Source: Clostridium sp. UBA699 (lineage in GTDB: Bacteria; Bacillota; Clostridia; Clostridiales; Clostridiaceae). Taken from it: a DNA stretch of 64,000 nt. A program made the position numbers and the translations under genes. Position 1 is the first letter of the stretch; the number at the start of each line of letters is the position of its first letter. The stretch covers positions 1 to 64,000 of the forward strand of contig DBML01000011.1 of assembly GCA_002298915.1 (NCBI GenBank), read 5' to 3'. Below are positions 59,869 to 64,000 of this stretch, piece by piece. Below the pieces are notes generated by a model, which was not told where the DNA came from, searched no databases, and saw only the letters and a list, made by a program, of their open reading frames with translations.

Positions 59869-62208
59869 TTATTGTTTATTTTCATTAACTTTAAGAAACA
59901 GAAATGAAATAATTATACATACAATTGAAATTAAAATAAGTATTCTCCAGTCTTTATATAACAAAATAACATCATGGTTGTATGCAGATTCCAAGTTCCT
60001 GTTGATTTGCTTTAAAACATTGTACATTTGCGCGTTGTCTTTGTTATCTTCAACTATTTTAAGCGGAAGTTCATTGATTTTCAATGATACCGCCATAGCT
60101 CTCAAAGACCATTTTGCAATAATAAAATGCGATAGCTTTTCCGAAAAACCTGAAAGTTTAAAAATAAATCCTGAAAAGATAATTTGCGGTATCAGAAAAA
60201 ACGGCGCTATGCTCATTGCTCTATCTGTATTTGTTACAAGTGTGGAGATAGTTATCCCCATCGAGGTTGCTGCTAACAAGGTTAAAAACGTAGTGATTAT
60301 GAGTTCAAATTTTAAATTCCATATCAGATGATAATCCGTTGGAAATGGAATGAACATATTGAAAACAAAAATCATCAAAATACTTTGGACCATACAAATA
60401 ACTGATAAAATTACTAGTTTTGAACAAATGTATGGCAATAGTTTCAAATTAACGGTTCTCTCTCTTTTGAAAATATTTCTTTCCTTGCAAATTTCCTGAA
60501 TAGAGTTTAACAAACCAATCCAGACAGCAGAACATGACAATGTAAATAATACCTGAGAAGTATTCTCATATATTGAAAAAGCATTTTTATTTGTAACTAT
60601 CCCCAAAAGTATTGCTACTACAGGTGCTTGTCCTAGCAATATAATAAATCTCTGCATGTCAGATAGCGTTAACTTTAGGTATCTTCTTGATAAAACACAA
60701 AATTGTGTCCATCCACTTTGTCCCTTCACCTTTGGAGGATTCTTTTTGTCTGGCATCTTTTTTTCTAGCGGCTTACTATATATGTAATAATTTGAGCTTT
60801 TAAATTTTTCGCAGCATTTTTCAGGTTTGTCTGTTATCAAATCATATATTTCAACAAAGTCACTTACACCGAAGAAATCTAGTGAATCAAGAGGATTGCC
60901 GAAGAAACATAGCTTTCCTCCCCTGCCTAGGAAGATGACTTTATCACATATATTTAGATTATCCATGGCATGAGTTATCAGTATTATTGTTTTCCCTTTG
61001 TCCGCAAGTTTTCTTAATAGATTCATCAGGTTTCTTTCCATACCTGGATCAAGCCCTGAACTAGGCTCATCTAAGAAAAACAATTGAGGATCTGCTAGAA
61101 GCTCAACTGCTATGCTTGTCCTCTTTTTCTGTCCTCCACTCAAATTTTTTATTACAACATTTTCTTTTTCATAAAGTTCAACATCTTTTATAACTTGTTT
61201 TACTCTTTCATCAATTTCTTGCTTCGATACATCCTTTGGCATTCTTAGTTTTGCAGCGTAAGTAAGCATCTCCTGCACTGTCAAATTATCATAAACTATA
61301 TCTTGTTGAGGAACATATCCTATAATGCTTTTATATGCGCCATAATTAGAATAGAAATCTGTATTATTGACCAAAACACATCCATCCGTTGCTGGTCTCA
61401 ATCCACTCAGCGCGTCTAAAAATGTGGATTTACCGGCGCCACTGCTCCCTATTAAAGAAACAAGCTCTCCTGGTTTAACGCTAATAGTGATATCATCTAA
61501 AAGCCTTTTCTGCATTTTAGGCTTAAATAAAGATTTTTTTTCATTAATAGTCTTGCTTATTTTAATAGCATCAAGACTGAGGCCATTAGTTATAACATTG
61601 TAAATCAACTTATCTCTGTAAAATAATAGTTTTGTGTTACCTATAAAAATCCTATCGCCTTCAGTGAGTTTTAAAGGTTTTTCAACTGGAGTTCCATTCA
61701 AATAAGTTCCATTTGTGCTTTTTAAATCCTTGATATAAAAATCACCGTTCTCCAAATAAATTTCAGCATGGTTTCTTGAAATTGAAATATGATTTAAAAC
61801 AATATCATTATCTTCATTTCTTCCTAATTTCACGGATGAATTGTTCTTAATATAATAATTTTTGAATTTTTGCTCGTTTTCTTTCTTAACTAATGAATAA
61901 ACAATTATAATAGCTTCTTCATGGTGCTCTACATCACTATCTATCTTAATAGAATCACCGCTCTTTAATTCACATGCATCTACTAGTTTATTATTTACCA
62001 TTATTCCATTTGTGCTATTGTTGTCACTAAAAAAACAGCTTCCATTTTTTAATTCAATAAATGCATGTACTCTTGAGACAATATTAGAATTTATAACTAT
62101 ATCATTTTCTTTTGCTCTTCCTAACGATATCTTATTTTTGTTGTACTCGTTTAAATTTATGGTACTAACTATTTTTTCACCATAATAAATATCAAAAATA
62201 TTTTTCAT
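59869..62208 (-). CDS. ABC transporter with two N-terminal FHA domains (Rv1747-like)
   Basis: A 779-residue fusion. FHA 1 (about 20-95: LGRAKENDIVINS, SRVHAFIEL, NNSTNGIMVNN) and FHA 2 (about 125-205: LGRNEDNDIVLNH, SRNHAEIYL, LKSTNGTYLNG) are intact. An ABCG-type ATPase domain follows (GSSGAGKSTFLDAL, LSGGQKKRTSIAVELL, LFFLDEPSSGLDPG), then an ABC-2 permease of six helices (about 520-779). The same order is found in mycobacterial Rv1747, whose FHA domains are targets of kinase PknF. The exported substrate is unknown. AAAGGA precedes the ATG. The gene is flanked by a phosphatase and a FHA protein/kinase. Confidence 0.92.
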   Translation of the reverse strand: MKNIFDIYYGEKIVSTINLNEYNKNKISLGRAKENDIVINSNIVSRVHAFIELKNGSCFFSDNNSTNGIMVNNKLVDACELKSGDSIKIDSDVEHHEEAIIIVYSLVKKENEQKFKNYYIKNNSSVKLGRNEDNDIVLNHISISRNHAEIYLENGDFYIKDLKSTNGTYLNGTPVEKPLKLTEGDRIFIGNTKLLFYRDKLIYNVITNGLSLDAIKISKTINEKKSLFKPKMQKRLLDDITISVKPGELVSLIGSSGAGKSTFLDALSGLRPATDGCVLVNNTDFYSNYGAYKSIIGYVPQQDIVYDNLTVQEMLTYAAKLRMPKDVSKQEIDERVKQVIKDVELYEKENVVIKNLSGGQKKRTSIAVELLADPQLFFLDEPSSGLDPGMERNLMNLLRKLADKGKTIILITHAMDNLNICDKVIFLGRGGKLCFFGNPLDSLDFFGVSDFVEIYDLITDKPEKCCEKFKSSNYYIYSKPLEKKMPDKKNPPKVKGQSGWTQFCVLSRRYLKLTLSDMQRFIILLGQAPVVAILLGIVTNKNAFSIYENTSQVLFTLSCSAVWIGLLNSIQEICKERNIFKRERTVNLKLLPYICSKLVILSVICMVQSILMIFVFNMFIPFPTDYHLIWNLKFELIITTFLTLLAATSMGITISTLVTNTDRAMSIAPFFLIPQIIFSGFIFKLSGFSEKLSHFIIAKWSLRAMAVSLKINELPLKIVEDNKDNAQMYNVLKQINRNLESAYNHDVILLYKDWRILILISIVCIIISFLFLKVNENKQ

Positions 62209-62286
62209 ATAATTTTTGTCCTTTCAAGCTTCAATAAATTTACCATTTAAAGTTTTCCAGAATGGCAATCTTCGTAATTCCCAAAT

Positions 62287-63012
62287 CTATTTTATAAATA
62301 CTGCTATTGCTGAATAATTATCATTGTTCGCTTTAGCAAGTTTTAAAAGCCTCATTTTCATTTTATCTATCCAAATTGAAGGATTGGCACTGATATTCAA
62401 ATCCTCTTCCATATCATTTTCAACAACATATTCCCAGAAACCATCCGTGCATAATAGTAATGCATCATTGGATTCAATATTTTCTAAAATATCTATCTTA
62501 GGTTTAAAATGGCTTCTATCGCCAAGAACACGGGTTATTTTGTTGCGATCCTCATGAAATCTTATTTGATCCTCGGACAGTTCTCCGGCATTTACCAAAG
62601 TTTGAGGCACGCTGTGGTCCTTAGTTTGAAATATTATCCTTCCCTTCTTAAAATGATATACTCTTGTATCTCCAATATGTGCACATATGGCCGAGTCATT
62701 GTTCATGACTACCGTCGCAATAGTTGTTCTCATCTTAAGTAATTCTAATTTTTCATCCTGTTTTTTTATTAATGCATTTTGTGCGTCTAAAAGGCATTCG
62801 ATTAATTTATTTTCCGAAATTTCCGGAAATATATTAAAACATCTTTCAAGCGTTTCTACAGCTATTTTTGATGCAACTTGTCCTCCTCTATGTCCACCAA
62901 GTCCATCTGCTACTGATAAACAATAATATTTACCCGCTTGAGAGTAACTGCAAAAATCCTCATTACAATTTCTTCCCCCAACGTTAGATGATTTTGATAT
63001 TTCTAATTCCAT
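62287..63012 (-). CDS. PP2C-family Ser/Thr protein phosphatase
   Basis: A 241-residue PP2C (PrpC/Stp1 type) phosphatase. Metal-binding motifs are complete: NCNEDFCSYSQAG, VADGLGGHRGGQVAS, IGDTRVYHFKKG, LLCTDGFWEYV and NNDNYSAIAVFI. It should reverse phosphorylation by the kinase at the end of the same gene run. ATG 63012 is used with GGAGAG 5 nt upstream; a TTG at 63033 would add 7 residues. It is the first gene of the phospho-signalling cluster. Confidence 0.92.
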   Translation of the reverse strand: MELEISKSSNVGGRNCNEDFCSYSQAGKYYCLSVADGLGGHRGGQVASKIAVETLERCFNIFPEISENKLIECLLDAQNALIKKQDEKLELLKMRTTIATVVMNNDSAICAHIGDTRVYHFKKGRIIFQTKDHSVPQTLVNAGELSEDQIRFHEDRNKITRVLGDRSHFKPKIDILENIESNDALLLCTDGFWEYVVENDMEEDLNISANPSIWIDKMKMRLLKLAKANNDNYSAIAVFIK

Positions 63013-63068
63013 TTTACTCTCCAGTCTATTCAAGCCAAAGTATGTGCTATATTACGCAACTTCCGATA

Positions 63069-63121
63069 AAAAAACACCCCTGCACTAAGTATTTATACAT
63101 ACCGCATACAAAAGGTGTTTT
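63069..63121 (-). terminator. Terminator between the small membrane protein and the PP2C gene
   Basis: On the minus strand AAAACACC...GGGTGTTTT closes a long loop and is followed by TTTATC. It separates the gene at 63302-63568 from the phosphatase cluster. Confidence 0.6.
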
Positions 63122-63301
63122 ATCATATAGTATAGCCTAACTGTGCATTTCGAAAAGAATCTTTAGAAAATGCATCATTACATTTCTCAAATTTCTTACT
63201 TGTTTTGTTAAACTTTATACAAGTGTAAATCCTGAAAACTACAGAATTATTCCAATTATCACTTGATAAGTCACTTTGGATCTACTATGTATCAATATTT
63301 T

Positions 63302-63568
63302 TTATTCCACGTTAAGAAGTTTTTTGTTATATTTGCTAACAGCAATAGCACCCCAAATCATACAAATCAGGTCTACTAAAACATAGCCCAACCCAGCTGT
63401 GAGAAGCGATATTGTTACTCCTAACACCAACATGATTATTGCGCCCATTACCGAAGAATAAAAAAGGCCAAGCGGACCGAAAAAAAATGTCAGTAAAAGT
63501 GAAATACCAACGCTTTTCTGAGACTTGACGATAACTACTTGCTTGTTAGTTATGTTATTTGATTCCAT
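63302..63568 (-). CDS. TM2-like small membrane protein
   Basis: An 88-residue protein with two or three hydrophobic segments (ISLLLTFFFGPLGLFYSS, IIMLVLGVTISLLTAGLGYVL, LICMIWGAIAVSKYN). GPLGLFYSSVMGAI resembles the TM2 / YccF-like turn seen in small bacterial membrane proteins that often occur beside FHA and kinase genes. Function is unknown. GGGGGA lies 12 nt before the ATG, a long spacing. It has its own terminator. Confidence 0.65.
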   Translation of the reverse strand: MESNNITNKQVVIVKSQKSVGISLLLTFFFGPLGLFYSSVMGAIIMLVLGVTISLLTAGLGYVLVDLICMIWGAIAVSKYNKKLLNVE

Positions 63569-63790
63569 AATTAAAATATTCCCCCTAAGTTGTTATTAAT
63601 TGCTTTTAAATACTAACACAGGTCAGAATATCATGTCAATAAAAAAACGTTAAAATATTATCATTTTTTAAATAAATATACCATATCATAAATATTTATA
63701 CTAAAAATAACATCTGTGATTAAAGAAATCGCAAAACGATAATTTATTATTCCCATGGGATGTTAATTCAAAAAAATGATTGGATTGGAA

Positions 63791-63822
63791 AATAAAATCC
63801 CCGGCATTACTGCCGAGGATTT
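63791..63822 (-). terminator. Terminator of tRNA-Ala
   Basis: On the minus strand, 3 nt after the CCA end, AAATCCTCGGCAG...CTGCC-type pairing gives GGGGATTTTATTTT. A near copy is at 57020-57050. Confidence 0.8.
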
Positions 63823-63825
63823 CAA

Positions 63826-63901
63826 TGGTGGAGATAAGGGGATTCGAACCCCTGGCCTCTTGAATGCCATTCAAGCGCGATCCCAACTTCGCCATACCCC
63901 C
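63826..63901 (-). tRNA. tRNA-Ala (anticodon GGC)
   Basis: The 76-nt cloverleaf on the minus strand has acceptor GGGGGTA/TATCTCC with encoded CCA, D arm GCGA...CGC, an anticodon stem CTTGA/TCAAG with the loop ATGGCAT (anticodon GGC, reading GCC/GCU Ala codons) and a T arm AGGGG-TTCGAAT-CCCCT. The third pair is G-U (G3-U70), the alanine identity element. Promoter is upstream at 63921-63950. Confidence 0.95.
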
Positions 63902-63920
63902 ATGGATTCATCACTATTAC

Positions 63921-63950
63921 ATTATAATGAATAAATGGGGGTTTTGTCTA
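63921..63950 (-). promoter_or_regulatory. Promoter of tRNA-Ala
   Basis: On the minus strand TAGACA (63945-63950), 18-bp spacer and TATAAT (63921-63926) lie ~20 bp before the tRNA. Confidence 0.75.
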
Positions 63951-64000
63951 CTGTAAATCGAAAGCTTTTAGCGGATTTTTTTCCATTATCTGCTCTACCT
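63949..64000 (-). CDS. C-terminal end of a gene entering from the right edge
   Basis: The minus strand gives an open frame from the edge ending VEQIMEKNPLKAFDLQ and a TAG at 63949. No family can be assigned from 16 residues; a real gene end is plausible because the tRNA promoter follows directly. Confidence 0.35.

Noticed and set aside
63701..63895. 64-codon frame starting MAKLGSRLNG
   Set aside because: It reads through the tRNA-Ala gene and its terminator; the tRNA cloverleaf explains the sequence.

Overview
The window looks like a chromosomal segment of a Gram-positive anaerobe of the class Clostridia. The evidence is AGGAGG-type ribosome binding sites throughout, frequent TTG/GTG starts, T-box leaders on the ilv and trp operons, a glycine/sarcosine/betaine-reductase operon with two in-frame UGA (selenocysteine) codons, LacI/cre control of ribose genes and a BceRSAB-type two-component/ABC unit. 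Genus and species cannot be fixed from the sequence alone. Most genes have moderate-to-high GC. The last ~7 kb (about 57,000-63,700) is clearly more AT-rich and looks acquired. Nearly all genes lie on the minus strand.

Layout, part 1. 1-860: start of an ilvN-ilvC operon behind a T-box leader and a consensus promoter. 1-6.5 kb: a phosphoribosyltransferase, a DUF937 protein, a repeat-rich helical protein, an SPFH membrane protein with a small ribbon-helix-helix partner, a zinc-ribbon protein and a PAS-PAS-GGDEF-HD-GYP c-di-GMP protein. 6.5-12.3 kb: an MFS (NiaP-like) transporter, a persulfide-dioxygenase/rhodanese protein and a Ku-LigD non-homologous end-joining pair. 12.3-18.9 kb: a second diguanylate cyclase, an aromatic-acid-exporter-family membrane protein, an unrecognised protein with duplicated beta domains and a large secreted peptidoglycan-binding protein.

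Layout, part 2. 18.9-25.8 kb: a complete trpEGDCFBA operon behind a Trp T-box that has one specifier stem but two successive antiterminator/terminator modules. 25.8-34 kb: nudC, divergent ade, a SEC-C protein, then padR divergent from an OFA-family transporter and an enoate-reductase-like flavoenzyme. 34-40.8 kb: ribose operon rbsKDACB followed by its LacI-type regulator and a transaldolase-like aldolase; its promoter carries a TTAACCGGTTAA operator and a cre-like box. 40.8-50.5 kb: a small unknown protein, a PKD lipoprotein with a Vps62-like C-terminus, a BceRSAB-like system and an alanine-rich repeat protein. 50.5-56.5 kb: a TDE2712-like protein, grdB(Sec), grdA(Sec), grdE, grdX and an MFS transporter; grdX and the transporter gene share the same pair of palindromic operators.

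57-64 kb holds a PP2C phosphatase, an FHA-FHA-ABC transporter, an FHA protein and a Ser/Thr kinase. Together they resemble the Rv1747/PknF arrangement of mycobacteria: a phosphorylation-gated exporter. This AT-rich block is bordered by tRNA-Ala(GGC) on one side and by an imperfect copy of the tRNA 3' end plus its terminator on the other. That pattern suggests past integration at the tRNA, although no integrase is visible.
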